The notes: a model not told the origin generated them from the letters alone. A DNA stretch of 64,000 nt from Bacteroidales bacterium (GCA_012719495.1 JAAYAG010000139.1:1-64000); one strand, 5' to 3'. Shown: positions 52,538 through 62,420, counted from the stretch's first letter. Program-made: numbers and translations.

Positions 52538-53857
52538 ATGACCGAAAAGGATTATACAGGAAAGAAAGTGGCTTTTTGCACCTTAGGCTGCAAACTTAAT
52601 TTCTCCGAAACTTCGTCGATGGCACGAAAATTCGAAGCGCTTGGTTTCGAGCGAGTCGACTATAAAGAAGTTGCCGACGTTTATGTGCTTAATTCCTGTT
52701 CGGTTACTGCTGAAAGTGACAAAAAAAGCCGGAACCTTATCCGTTCTGCTATCAAAAAAAATCCACAGGCAGTAATGATGGTCACAGGTTGTTATGCACA
52801 ACTTCGAAGTAGTGATATTGCAGGTATCCAAGGGGTAGATTATATTCTTGGTTCAGGCGAGAAAATGAATATTACGAGTTATGTGAACGATCTTGCCAAG
52901 TGTGAACAACCTGTAATAAAAGTTACCGATTATCGTAAGATAAACAATTATTTTTCAGCATATTCGTATGGCGATCGTACCCGGACCTTTTTAAAAGTTC
53001 AGGATGGATGCAACTATTTTTGCACGTATTGCACTATACCTATGGCGCGTGGCAAAAGCAGGAACGATTCAATTGAAAATATAGTTGCTGAAGCCCGGAT
53101 AATTGCAGAAAAACAGATCAAAGAGATAATTCTTACCGGGGTTAATATTGGTGATTTTGGGCGAAGCTCCAACGAAACTTTTTTGCAACTGGTCGAGGCT
53201 CTCGATGAAGTAGAAGGGATAGAACGTATCAGGATTTCATCAGTTGAGCCCAACTTGCTTACCGATGATATTATTGATTTTGTAGCTTCATCGAAACGTT
53301 TTGCCCCACATTTCCATATCCCATTACAATCGGGTTCGAACGATGTTTTGGCATTGATGAAACGAAAATATAAGCGCGAAGTATTTGCTTCAAGAGTTCA
53401 AAAAATAAAACACTTGATCCCTGATGCATTTATTGGGGTAGATGTTATTGCCGGAACAAATGGCGAAACTGAAAGCTTTTTCAACGATTCGTATAATTTC
53501 ATCAGGGATCTGGACGTCAGTCAACTCCATGTATTTCCCTACTCTGAACGGCCAGATACTTTTGCCCTTCAAATTCCTCATGTAGTGCCAGTACCCGAGC
53601 GGCACGAGCGTGTAAAAAAACTAATCGATCTTTCAGAACGAAAGCACAGGCTTTTTTACGAGAGTCAATTAGGAAAAACCAGTGACGTGTTGTTCGAAGG
53701 TGATAAAAAGCATAACTTAATTGCTGGTTGGACTGATAATTATGTGCGTGTGGTTACACATTGGGATGAGTCGCTCGTTAACCATATTGTTCCTTTTCAT
53801 TTGCAATCGGTTGTTAACGATGGAAGCATTACCGGGGAAATAGTCAGGAAAGCTTAG
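52538..53857 (+). CDS. mtaB: tRNA (N6-threonylcarbamoyladenosine-37-C2)-methylthiotransferase MtaB
   Basis: 439 residues from ATG 52538; the open frame upstream to 52487 includes a promoter-like TTG-TACTTTCG region. Radical-SAM enzyme that adds a methylthio group to t6A37 of tRNA. The N-terminal UPF0004 cluster cysteines are in FCTLGCKLNFSE, VLNSCSVT and VTGCYAQ. The radical-SAM triad is CNYFCTYC, followed by IPMARGKSRN. The C terminus has the TRAM-like region. Monocistronic. Confidence 0.95.
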   Translation: MTEKDYTGKKVAFCTLGCKLNFSETSSMARKFEALGFERVDYKEVADVYVLNSCSVTAESDKKSRNLIRSAIKKNPQAVMMVTGCYAQLRSSDIAGIQGVDYILGSGEKMNITSYVNDLAKCEQPVIKVTDYRKINNYFSAYSYGDRTRTFLKVQDGCNYFCTYCTIPMARGKSRNDSIENIVAEARIIAEKQIKEIILTGVNIGDFGRSSNETFLQLVEALDEVEGIERIRISSVEPNLLTDDIIDFVASSKRFAPHFHIPLQSGSNDVLALMKRKYKREVFASRVQKIKHLIPDAFIGVDVIAGTNGETESFFNDSYNFIRDLDVSQLHVFPYSERPDTFALQIPHVVPVPERHERVKKLIDLSERKHRLFYESQLGKTSDVLFEGDKKHNLIAGWTDNYVRVVTHWDESLVNHIVPFHLQSVVNDGSITGEIVRKA

Positions 53858-53972
53858 TTTTATTTTGTAATTAGCACTTTTTTAAGTTACTTCACCATTC
53901 CACCAAATAAGATATTTTAATATAGAAATGTCTTTCTTCTACAGGGGAGTTTTACAGGGTTAATTTGGGGTT

Positions 53973-56900
53973 ATGGGTAAGTATTTATTTTTTGTACTTC
54001 TTTTTGTTTTTCTCGGCATGGGAAAATTGCCGGCTCAATTAGTTCTCAACGAATTTCAGCCATCAAATATTTCAGGGATTACCGATGAGGACGGTAACCA
54101 TTCCGATTGGATAGAATTATATAACGCATCCGATAATCTTTTGAATCTGAGCGGTTATTCATTGAGTGACAAACGCGATACTGAACATAAGTGGGTTTTT
54201 CCTGACGTAAGCATTCAACCTCGTTCTCATTTTTTAGTATTTGCCTCGGGCAAAGACCGTAATGGCGTTGCACCCCGATATCGAACAATAATCAGGCGTG
54301 GAGACTCGTGGCGTTATTTTGCATCCACTTCGTTGCCAAGCGGGACCTGGAGAACCCAGAGTTATAACGACTCCCATTGGAAAACAGGCCCGAGCGGTTT
54401 TGGGTATGGAGATAACGACGACGCAACAGAATTGCTTGGTTCGACAGTAATAATACTTCGAAAAGAATTTCAAGTTGATAATCCGGCTCTAATTAGTGAA
54501 ATGCTTCTTCATGTTGATTACGACGATGGTTTTGTTGCTTACATTAATGGACAGATGGTGGCTATGGCTGGTATTTCCGAACATAACGACGATTTTTCGA
54601 GTGTTGAAGTTTCGGGGCACGAGGCGGTGATGTACACGGGTGGTCAACCTGAGAAATTTGATATTTCATCAGCAATCCCAACATTAGTTCGCGGCACTAA
54701 CCTTATTGTTATTCAAGGCCATAATATTGATTCAGGGTCTACTGATTTTTCGTTGATCCCATTTCTAACCCTTGGTTCTGAAAGTTTTGCTACGAATGAT
54801 GCAGAAAGTTTCATTCCCGTTAGTGATGGATCTTTACATTCCGATTTTAAATTATCGAAAGAGGGGGAGGCAATATATCTCTGGAATGCCAGCTCACAAA
54901 TTATCGACTCGTCGGTAGCCATACTTGTTCCCGACGATGCATCGTATGGCCGTTTCCCCGATGGTGGCAATTCTTGGGCTTATTTCACTGAGCCGACTCC
55001 GGGTGCCGTGAATTCAAATCCGTCTGATCAGATAGTGCGCGATTCTGTTTTTTTTAGTTATCCGTCAGGGTATTATACCAAGCCTTTTGAGTTGAACATT
55101 AGCCACCGGTCTGTTTCCGAAGGCCAAATTCGCTTCACAACCGATGGTTCGGTACCCGATAAAAATAGCAGCTTATATTTTGGGCCGATTCAAATTTCGG
55201 CGACAACGGTAGTCCGTGCAGCGTGGATTGGAAATGAAGGTGTTGATAACCCAGTTATTACATCAACCTACATATTTGAAGAACCTTCAGGCTTGCCTGT
55301 AATTTCACTTTCTACCGATCCAAAGAATTTTTTCGATTGGTATGAAGGTATTCTGGTCGATGGCCCCAATGCATCTCCCGAAGATCCACATTACGGGGCC
55401 AATTACTGGATGGATTGGGAGAAGCCTGTTTTTATGGAATATTTTAATGCTAATAATGATTTGGTAATCAAGCAGGGAGCTGGGGTAAAAGTGACTGGTA
55501 ACTGGTCAAGGATGCACGCGCAGAAATCGATGGCTCTTTTTGCCCGCAAAGAATACGGGAAAGGATCGTTTGATTATCCTTTTTTTTCCGATCGCCCAAA
55601 TCAATCTTACGAATCGTTCATTCTTCGTAATTCGGGAAACGACTGGTATAGTACCATGTTTCGCGATGGATTAAGCTCGGAAATTGCTCGCGACATGAAT
55701 ATGGAACGACTTGCTTTTCAGCCCACTCGTGTTTACCTGAACGGGGAGTACTGGGGAATTCTTAACATGAGGGAAAAACCTAACGAGCATTACTTTTTTG
55801 ATAACTATGGGGTGAAAGAAGAGAACCTTTTATTGCTCGAGAATAATGGAAGTGTAATTCAGGGAAGTAGTCAGGAATACAATAAGTTGCGTAATATTAT
55901 CTCTGGTGCTTTGCTTGAAAAGGAGAGCGAATACGCCCGTGTTTGTTCAATGCTCGATATTGAGTGTTTTATTGATTATCAGATTCTTGAAATTTTTATC
56001 GATAACCGTGACTGGCCTGGTAATAATATTAAGTTTTGGAAAGCAGCCGGAGATGCCGGTCGTTGGCGTTATCTGTTGTTTGACAGCGATTTTGGGTATA
56101 ATATTTATGGGGCAAACGGGAATACGCTTGAGTTTGCCACTGAACCTTATGGCCCATCGTGGCCCAACCCTCCCTGGTCTACTCTTTTCCTTCGTAAATT
56201 ACTGGTGAACAATGATTTTAAGAATCAGTTTATAACGCGTTTTTCCGATTGTTTGAATAGTACTTTTCTTGTCGAAAATCTTACAGACAAAGTTGATTCA
56301 ATTGTTCGTATAATTTCAAGGGAAATTCCGTCTCATCTTGGACGGTGGTATTTCGATTACGAAAATTGGAAAATGAATGTTTCAACGGTGAAATCCTTTA
56401 TTTATGGGCGGCGTGCAGATATGCGAGAATATATCAGGGAATATTTTGGGTTTGACTACGATAAATTATTGACAATCTCCCTTTCCGAAAAAAATAGTGG
56501 AAAAATAAGGGTTAACACTATTATTCCTGAAAGATACCCATTTCAAGGGTATTATTTTAGTGAAGTTCCTGTTGCAATTGAAGCTTTGCCAAACCCCGGT
56601 TACCGCTTTGTTCGTTGGGGGGGATCAGTAAGCTCGAATGAACGGGTAATTACTTTCTCGATGAACGCCAATTTTAGTATTACTGCTTATTTTGAGCCTG
56701 TCACATCTGTCGAAGAACAGGTAGTTATCAATGAAATAAATTATAAATCGCCCAACGATTTTGATTCGGGTGACTGGATCGAATTGTATAATAACGGGAG
56801 CCAAACTGTTGACTTATCAGGGTGGGTGCTTGCCGACGAAGGCGATCCTGAAAAAGTGTTTGTTTTTTCGAATGGAACATATTTATACCCGGGCCAATAT

Positions 56901-57479
56901 TTGGTTGTTGCTTCTAAAATATCGACATTCAGGTCTGTTTTTCCCAGTATCCGGAATGTAATTGGAGATTTGTCGTTTGGGCTAAGCGGTAGCGGCGAAA
57001 CCATTTGGCTATATAACAATTCTGGAGTGCTTATCGATCAGGTTCGATACGACATACGGACCCCTTGGTCTCCTCTTGCGTGCGGTTTTGGGCCTTCGTT
57101 AGAGCTGAAAAGCCCATCGCTCGACAATGCCTTGGGAAACAATTGGGGAACAGGAGAAAAAGGGGGAACACCAGGGCGAGTCAATGCTTTTACTGTAGAT
57201 TCAAAGCAACTTGTTCAACAGAAAGGTTTCGCTATTTGTTATCCAACGGTTTTTACTCACCAAACAACTTTACAATTTTTTGATGAAAATGCAGGGAATT
57301 ATTCAGTGCAGGTCTTAGATTTGCAAGGCCGATTGTATGAAACAATAACAGGCCAGTCAATTGGCGGAAATACATCAGTTAATTTATTCATAAACAGCGA
57401 AAAATATACAACAGGAATTTATTTGATTAAATTGCAGACCACAGGCTGGACAGAAATACTTAAGGTGGTAAAACGGTAA
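53973..57479 (+). CDS. T9SS-exported CotH / lamin-tail-domain protein
   Basis: 1168 residues. Signal peptide (1-21); lamin-tail domain (about 22-100, LVLNEFQPSNISG... DWIELYNASDN); a beta-sandwich with GPSGFGYGDNDD (about 105-265); a chitobiase-C-like domain (about 360-430, IRFTTDGSVPDKNSS); a CotH kinase domain (about 430-790, with VYLNGEYWGILNMREKPNEHYF and WRYLLFDSDFGYNIYG); an InlB-B-repeat-like unit (about 835-910); a second lamin-tail domain (about 915-1040); and a C-terminal type A sorting domain (about 1085-1168, YSVQVLDLQGRLYET... GIYLIKLQTTGWTEILKVVKR). It is secreted through the type IX system. CotH members phosphorylate proteins in spores; the target here is unknown. Monocistronic. 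Confidence 0.9.
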   Translation: MGKYLFFVLLFVFLGMGKLPAQLVLNEFQPSNISGITDEDGNHSDWIELYNASDNLLNLSGYSLSDKRDTEHKWVFPDVSIQPRSHFLVFASGKDRNGVAPRYRTIIRRGDSWRYFASTSLPSGTWRTQSYNDSHWKTGPSGFGYGDNDDATELLGSTVIILRKEFQVDNPALISEMLLHVDYDDGFVAYINGQMVAMAGISEHNDDFSSVEVSGHEAVMYTGGQPEKFDISSAIPTLVRGTNLIVIQGHNIDSGSTDFSLIPFLTLGSESFATNDAESFIPVSDGSLHSDFKLSKEGEAIYLWNASSQIIDSSVAILVPDDASYGRFPDGGNSWAYFTEPTPGAVNSNPSDQIVRDSVFFSYPSGYYTKPFELNISHRSVSEGQIRFTTDGSVPDKNSSLYFGPIQISATTVVRAAWIGNEGVDNPVITSTYIFEEPSGLPVISLSTDPKNFFDWYEGILVDGPNASPEDPHYGANYWMDWEKPVFMEYFNANNDLVIKQGAGVKVTGNWSRMHAQKSMALFARKEYGKGSFDYPFFSDRPNQSYESFILRNSGNDWYSTMFRDGLSSEIARDMNMERLAFQPTRVYLNGEYWGILNMREKPNEHYFFDNYGVKEENLLLLENNGSVIQGSSQEYNKLRNIISGALLEKESEYARVCSMLDIECFIDYQILEIFIDNRDWPGNNIKFWKAAGDAGRWRYLLFDSDFGYNIYGANGNTLEFATEPYGPSWPNPPWSTLFLRKLLVNNDFKNQFITRFSDCLNSTFLVENLTDKVDSIVRIISREIPSHLGRWYFDYENWKMNVSTVKSFIYGRRADMREYIREYFGFDYDKLLTISLSEKNSGKIRVNTIIPERYPFQGYYFSEVPVAIEALPNPGYRFVRWGGSVSSNERVITFSMNANFSITAYFEPVTSVEEQVVINEINYKSPNDFDSGDWIELYNNGSQTVDLSGWVLADEGDPEKVFVFSNGTYLYPGQYLVVASKISTFRSVFPSIRNVIGDLSFGLSGSGETIWLYNNSGVLIDQVRYDIRTPWSPLACGFGPSLELKSPSLDNALGNNWGTGEKGGTPGRVNAFTVDSKQLVQQKGFAICYPTVFTHQTTLQFFDENAGNYSVQVLDLQGRLYETITGQSIGGNTSVNLFINSEKYTTGIYLIKLQTTGWTEILKVVKR

Positions 57480-57552
57480 TTAATTTGGTTTACGAATTTT
57501 AACAAATCACTTGTTCGATGGGCGTAGTTTTTTCTTAGTTAATGTAAAGGAT

Positions 57553-58347
57553 ATGATTTATAGTGAATTGTGTGATAAAGTAAAGTTGATTGTAGAAGGC
57601 ACCGGAAAATATATTCAAGCAGAACGAAAGAATTTCTCGGCACAAAACGATGTTGAACGAAAAGGGCATAGCAACTTTGTTACCTATGTTGATAAGGCGT
57701 CAGAGAAACGTTTGGTCGATGCGTTGGGGAATTTAATTTCCGGCTCAGGTTTCATTGCTGAAGAAGGTACGTCGGTGCTGAGGGGCGAAAAATATAATTG
57801 GATTATCGATCCGCTCGATGGAACCACAAACTTTATTCATGGGCTTGCGCCCCATTCTATAAGTGTTGCACTTCAGGAGGACAACATACTGGTGCTTGGC
57901 GTGGTTTATGAGATTAATTCCGGTGAGATGTTTCATGCTGTCAGGGGCGGTGGCGCTTTTTTAAACAACAAAGCGATATCTGTGTCGGTTAACGCTACTC
58001 ATCAGCAGGCTCTTATCGCCACAGGGTTCCCATATAGTAATTTTTCAAAATTAGACAACTATATGTTGGCAATGCGTGAAATTATGGAGAAAACCAGCGG
58101 GATACGTCGCTTGGGTTCAGCTGCTATTGATTTATGTTATGTCGCTTGTGGGCGTTTCGATGCTTTTTGGGAAACTCACCTTAACCCGTGGGATGTTGCC
58201 GCAGGTGCTTTATTGGTGATGGAGGCAGGTGGGCGTGTTTCAGATTTCTCTGGTGGAGAAAATTATTTGACCGGGAACCAGATTATAGCTTCAAATTCAC
58301 TTTATTATTCTGATTTTTACAAAATTGTGAATAAATACCTTGGATAA
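57553..58347 (+). CDS. Inositol monophosphatase family protein
   Basis: 264 residues from ATG 57553; the frame is open to 57511 but the shorter start matches family length. Mg-dependent sugar or inositol phosphatase fold: EEGTSVL (metal Glu), WIIDPLDGTTNFIHG and the C-terminal WDVAAGALLVMEAGG. It could be SuhB-like inositol-1-phosphatase or a related sugar phosphatase; the sequence alone does not decide. The next gene starts one base after its stop. Confidence 0.93.
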   Translation: MIYSELCDKVKLIVEGTGKYIQAERKNFSAQNDVERKGHSNFVTYVDKASEKRLVDALGNLISGSGFIAEEGTSVLRGEKYNWIIDPLDGTTNFIHGLAPHSISVALQEDNILVLGVVYEINSGEMFHAVRGGGAFLNNKAISVSVNATHQQALIATGFPYSNFSKLDNYMLAMREIMEKTSGIRRLGSAAIDLCYVACGRFDAFWETHLNPWDVAAGALLVMEAGGRVSDFSGGENYLTGNQIIASNSLYYSDFYKIVNKYLG

Positions 58348-58348
58348 C

Positions 58349-58801
58349 ATGGAAAATACAAAAAAACAAGTTTTAGCCAATTTGCTAAGCGATCTCGAAA
58401 GTAAAACATTTGAGATTGAAGCATGGAAACAGAAAGCAACGTTGCTGATTAAACGGATTTTTGGAGACAATGATCCAAAACTTGCACTAATTGAAGAACT
58501 GCACTACGATTTTTCAAGTTGGTCGTTACGTGACAGCTCAGGCGGAAAGTCTAACGATAAAGTAAAAGAAGCTGCCCGCGGAATTATCGATGCTGCGATC
58601 GCTGAAATTTCGCTCGAGAGTGGTGATAATGTTGTTGTTGAGGTGCTTAGATATGAACTTTCAGGGAAAGATTTTGAAACGCTGAGCTCAATTATGGCTT
58701 CAGACAAGAATAGAGAAACTCTTTTGCCGGGTTTTATTGCCTCAGTTTCAAACGAAGTTAAAGATTTAATCATTAAAAAGTTAATCGAAAAATCGATGTA
58801 G
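58349..58801 (+). CDS. Hypothetical helical protein
   Basis: 150 residues from ATG 58349, one base after the phosphatase stop, so the genes are translationally coupled. It is all-helical and charged: VLANLLSDLESKTFEIEAWKQKATLLIKRIFGDNDPKLALIEEL, then a Gly/Ser stretch (about 56-65) and a C-terminal helix bundle ending EVKDLIIKKLIEKSM. No signal peptide or membrane segment. Not recognised as any family; it resembles small adaptor or chaperone-like proteins only in composition. Confidence 0.7.
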   Translation: MENTKKQVLANLLSDLESKTFEIEAWKQKATLLIKRIFGDNDPKLALIEELHYDFSSWSLRDSSGGKSNDKVKEAARGIIDAAIAEISLESGDNVVVEVLRYELSGKDFETLSSIMASDKNRETLLPGFIASVSNEVKDLIIKKLIEKSM

Positions 58802-58903
58802 CTGCTTATTTGAATTATTGTTTACTGATTGAGACAACGCTATTGTTCACTTTAATAATTGAGATACAATCACATCGGCAATAATTGATATAAAAACATA
58901 ACC

Positions 58904-59782
58904 ATGAATAAAACGTTCGGATACTATGTTTTAATGGTCATTACCTGGCCTATGCAATTTTTTCCATTGAGGCTTCATTACGTTTGGTCCGATCTCTTCT
59001 ATGTAATTTTATATCATCTTGTCGGATACCGAAAAGAGGTGGTGGCATTAAACCTAAAGAATTCTTTTCCGGAAAAAACCGAAAGCGAACGAAAAGAAAT
59101 TGCCCGGAAATTTTATCACAATTTTGCCGATATGTTTATCGAGACCTTGTATTTTGCCCATGCCAGCGAAAAGAAAACAAACCGCTTGCTTCATGTCGAG
59201 AATATTGAATTGGTTCACGAACTTCTCGATAAGGGGAAAAGCATTATTCTAATTGCCGGGCATTTAGGCAACTGGGAATATTCGCACCTGTTCAGGGATA
59301 AATTGAAGGCCAAGAGGTACTATGTTTATAAACACCTTGAAAGTAAGACCTTTGACCAGTATTATAAGAAATTACGTTCGCGTGGTGCTGAGCCGCTTGA
59401 GATGGCCGAGACCTATCGAAAACTTTATTCCTGTGTTAAAAGCGGACAGCAATATTTGGCTCTTTTTATTAGCGACCAACGTCCTCTTGCGAAAGAATTA
59501 TATTATTGGGTTACTTTTATGAACCAGGATACGCCTGTGTATACCGGTACCGAAAAGATAGCCCGCAATACCAATGCAGCCGTAGTTTATACCGAGATTA
59601 CACGTATAGCAAGGGGACATTGTCGCTTGAAACTTGAATTATTGAAAGAAGATATTGGAGTTCCAAAGGGGTATGAAATAACCGATATGTTTATGGCACG
59701 GCTGGAAGAATCGATCAGGCAATACCCCGATCAGTATTTCTGGACCCATAAACGATGGAAATATTCCCGAACCAGCAAATAG
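58904..59782 (+). CDS. LpxL-type lipid A acyltransferase
   Basis: 292 residues with an N-terminal membrane anchor (about 7-25). Acyltransferase HX4E active site in LIAGHLGNWEY (H126-E131 region), the KNSFPEKTESERKEIARKFYHNFADMFIE segment and ISDQRP are hallmarks of LpxL/HtrB-type lysophospholipid acyltransferases. It adds a secondary acyl chain to lipid A. It precedes a GT2 gene, and lpxK lies about 3 kb away on the other strand, consistent with an envelope-lipid neighbourhood. The exact position acylated cannot be told. Confidence 0.92.
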   Translation: MNKTFGYYVLMVITWPMQFFPLRLHYVWSDLFYVILYHLVGYRKEVVALNLKNSFPEKTESERKEIARKFYHNFADMFIETLYFAHASEKKTNRLLHVENIELVHELLDKGKSIILIAGHLGNWEYSHLFRDKLKAKRYYVYKHLESKTFDQYYKKLRSRGAEPLEMAETYRKLYSCVKSGQQYLALFISDQRPLAKELYYWVTFMNQDTPVYTGTEKIARNTNAAVVYTEITRIARGHCRLKLELLKEDIGVPKGYEITDMFMARLEESIRQYPDQYFWTHKRWKYSRTSK

Positions 59783-59861
59783 TTGCCTTGGTTATTTCAT
59801 TTTTACACTGAAAAGTCGAAATTGATCATTAGTAGTTTACCATCTTTCAAAGCAGAAAATA

Positions 59862-60899
59862 TTGAAGATAGCGATAGTAATATTAAATTGGAACGGGCGG
59901 CAACAATTGGAAAAGTATTTGCCTTCGGTTATTGAACACAGCACCCAGAACAATGCTTCGGTTATTGTCGCCGATAATGGCTCAACCGATGACTCTATTG
60001 CATATCTTACTGCCAGTTATCCTGAGGTAAAACTGATTCAACTTGATAAAAATTATGGTTTTGCAGGCGGATATAATAATGCCCTCTGTCAGGTTGATGC
60101 CGATATTTTCTGTCTGTTGAATAGCGACGTGCGTGTTACTCAGGGGTGGTTAAACCCGGTACCTGGCATTTTCGAGTCAGATGCTTCAATTGTTGCTCTT
60201 CAACCTAAAATATTGTCAGACCGCGACCATTCAAAATTTGAACATGCAGGTGCTGCCGGAGGGTTCATCGATAAGTACGGATATCCCTTCTGCAAGGGGC
60301 GAATTATGGATAAAATTGAAACCGATAACGGGCAATATAACCAATTTTCCGATATTTTTTGGGCCTCAGGTGCCTGTTTGTTCATTCGGGCTCAGCAGTT
60401 CATGGCTGTAGGCGGATTTGATGCCGATTTTTTTGCTCACATGGAGGAAATTGATTTGTGCTGGAGGCTGAAAAACCAAGGTTTCAGAATTGTATATTCA
60501 CCACAAATAACTGTTTTTCATTGGGGGGGAGCTACACTTGAATATAATAATCCCCGCAAACTTTTTCTTAATTTCAGGAATAGCTTATGGTCGCTATATA
60601 AAAATTACACAGGAAACCATTTGCGACTGACCATGTTTCTTCGTATGTGTATCGATACTTTTGCAATAGCTAAGTATTTGGCAACATTCGATTTGAAAAA
60701 TTCAACGGCCATTATAAAAGCCCATCTCGAGTTTTATCGTTCGTTAGCGAACATAAAAGCCAAAAGGAAGGCTTTACAACCTGGTATTGTTACAACGGTC
60801 CATCGGGAGATGCTGAAATCAAGTATAATATGGAATTTCTTTGCCTTATCGAAAAAAACGTTCAGTGCGTATCATGAATTTTCGTCGTTAGGCCGATAA
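59862..60899 (+). CDS. Glycosyltransferase family 2 protein (TTG start)
   Basis: 345 residues. The start is TTG at 59862: the GT2 N terminus, KIAIVILNWNGRQQLEKYLPS, begins exactly there and no in-frame ATG is close. The GT-A fold shows VIVADNGSTDDS, the metal-site LLNSDVRV and the acceptor-side FFAHMEEIDLCWRLKNQG. The rhamnosyltransferase-like layout suggests cell-surface glycan synthesis. Its last 28 bases overlap the converging prsW gene. Confidence 0.93.
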   Translation: MKIAIVILNWNGRQQLEKYLPSVIEHSTQNNASVIVADNGSTDDSIAYLTASYPEVKLIQLDKNYGFAGGYNNALCQVDADIFCLLNSDVRVTQGWLNPVPGIFESDASIVALQPKILSDRDHSKFEHAGAAGGFIDKYGYPFCKGRIMDKIETDNGQYNQFSDIFWASGACLFIRAQQFMAVGGFDADFFAHMEEIDLCWRLKNQGFRIVYSPQITVFHWGGATLEYNNPRKLFLNFRNSLWSLYKNYTGNHLRLTMFLRMCIDTFAIAKYLATFDLKNSTAIIKAHLEFYRSLANIKAKRKALQPGIVTTVHREMLKSSIIWNFFALSKKTFSAYHEFSSLGR

Positions 60900-61600
60900 T
60901 CTTTCACTTTGCTAAAATCGATGCCCAGATCGAAGTCGTTTCTGAAAATAGAGGCATTGTTCATTTGTTTCATTCGCTTGAAGCCTGAAATCCAAAGGTA
61001 TATCACAAAGGGAATGAAAAGAGCGAGCAGGTATATATGTCCTACCATCAAAATAAAATCATAGATACCATGTAGGGCAAACGGGATCAGAAATGACATC
61101 CAAAGATACTTTTTTCGTTTTTTAGGATAGAATTTTGCCAATCCGAAGAAAAAGCCCATCGTAATACCAAAGAACGCGTGTGCAGGGACTGCTGTAATGG
61201 CTCTGGCAATCCCGGTTGAAAAGCCATGCTGAAAAACGTACATTACATTTTCTATCGCGGCAAAACCCAGCGAGATAAAAGAGGCATACACAATACCATC
61301 GAATTTTTCGTTGAAATCCTTGCTTTTCCAAATCAACAGTGCGAGTGCACCAAGTTTAAACGCTTCTTCGTTGAGCGAGGCCACCATGAATGCGTCCCAA
61401 AATGCTTTGAAATACCCATCGCTTTGGCCAGTAAAAGAGGCAAACAATGTTTCAAAAACAGATACTGGCAGAGCGATGAATACACCTGCCATAAAAGCGG
61501 TAATCAATTTCATGACAGGCTCTTTCTCATACTTGTCCCTGAAATAAATGTAAAAAGCTATGGCGAAAACCGGTGCCAGCGCCAGTATTAGGTACTCCAT
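60872..61600 (-). CDS. PrsW-family intramembrane metalloprotease
   Basis: 242 residues with about seven membrane segments. PrsW site-1 protease motifs are all present: NEEAFK (EExxK) after the third segment, ENVMYVF, HAFFGITMG and HGIYDF. The first residues MEYLILALAPVFAIAFYIYFRDKYEKEP are typical. In Bacillus the family cleaves an anti-sigma factor; the substrate here is unknown. It starts 4 bp after the punA stop, so it is the third gene of lpxK-punA-prsW, and its stop overlaps the GT2 gene. Confidence 0.9.
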   Translation of the reverse strand: MEYLILALAPVFAIAFYIYFRDKYEKEPVMKLITAFMAGVFIALPVSVFETLFASFTGQSDGYFKAFWDAFMVASLNEEAFKLGALALLIWKSKDFNEKFDGIVYASFISLGFAAIENVMYVFQHGFSTGIARAITAVPAHAFFGITMGFFFGLAKFYPKKRKKYLWMSFLIPFALHGIYDFILMVGHIYLLALFIPFVIYLWISGFKRMKQMNNASIFRNDFDLGIDFSKVKDYRPNDENS

Positions 61601-61604
61601 TTGC

Positions 61605-62420
61605 TTATTCTATTGCCGCAATGAGGCTTGTAAATATGGCTTCAAGTTTTGGTCCGGCAAGTGAGGCAACATCGAGTACTTCGGTGTGTTTATTGCCTTC
61701 TTCGGGAATCATCAGCCCATTGTTGGTAATTACCGACATGCCAAAAACTTTCATTCCGGCATGGTTTGCCACGATAACTTCGGGGACTGTTGACATGCCA
61801 ACTGCATCGCCACCAATAGTATGCAGAAAACGGTATTCGGCTGGCGTTTCGAAACTTGGGCCTGTGCCGCCAACATAAACCCCTTCGTGCATTACAATGT
61901 GTTGCGACAGGGCAATTTCGCGTGCTTTGGCACAAAGTGCAGGGTTGTACGCTTTACTCATGTCGGGGAAACGAGGCCCCAGCTCATCGATGTTTTTGCC
62001 AATCAACGGGTTTGTTCCGAATAGATTGATATGGTCGGTAATCATCATTATATCACCTACTTCAAATGAATAGTTGATTCCCCCGGCAGCATTAGAAACC
62101 ATGAGATATTCAACCCCAAGCATTTTGAAAACTCTTATAGGAAAGGTGACTTGCTGCATAGGATATCCTTCGTAAAAATGGAAACGTCCCTGCATAACCA
62201 TAATTTCTTTTCCGCCAAGTTTTCCAAAGAGCAATTTGCCGCTATGCCCTTCAACGGTCGATACCGGAAAGTTTGGGATTTCGGCATAGTCGAGTGCTGT
62301 GGTAATTTCTACTTTTGATGCAAAACCGCCAAGGCCTGAGCCGAGGATTACAGCTATCTTTCCATTGAAGCCTGTTTTACTTTTTATAAAACTTGCTGTT
62401 GCTTTTATTTTCTCTAACAT
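61605..62420 (-). CDS. punA: Purine nucleoside phosphorylase
   Basis: 271 residues of the trimeric (mammalian-like) PNP class. It splits purine nucleosides with phosphate for salvage. Visible blocks: VILGSGLGGFA, PVSTVEGHSGKLLFGKLGGKEIMVMQGRFHFYEGY, LMVSNAAGGINYSF and TIGGDAVGMSTVPEVIVA. Its start codon lies 44 bases inside the end of lpxK, an unusually long same-strand overlap, so translation is likely coupled. Confidence 0.95.
   Translation of the reverse strand: MLEKIKATASFIKSKTGFNGKIAVILGSGLGGFASKVEITTALDYAEIPNFPVSTVEGHSGKLLFGKLGGKEIMVMQGRFHFYEGYPMQQVTFPIRVFKMLGVEYLMVSNAAGGINYSFEVGDIMMITDHINLFGTNPLIGKNIDELGPRFPDMSKAYNPALCAKAREIALSQHIVMHEGVYVGGTGPSFETPAEYRFLHTIGGDAVGMSTVPEVIVANHAGMKVFGMSVITNNGLMIPEEGNKHTEVLDVASLAGPKLEAIFTSLIAAIE

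Noticed and set aside
59862-59864. Moving the GT2 start to a downstream ATG.
   Set aside because: Any later ATG would remove the conserved KIAIVILNWNG strand of the GT-A fold, so the rare TTG start is preferred.
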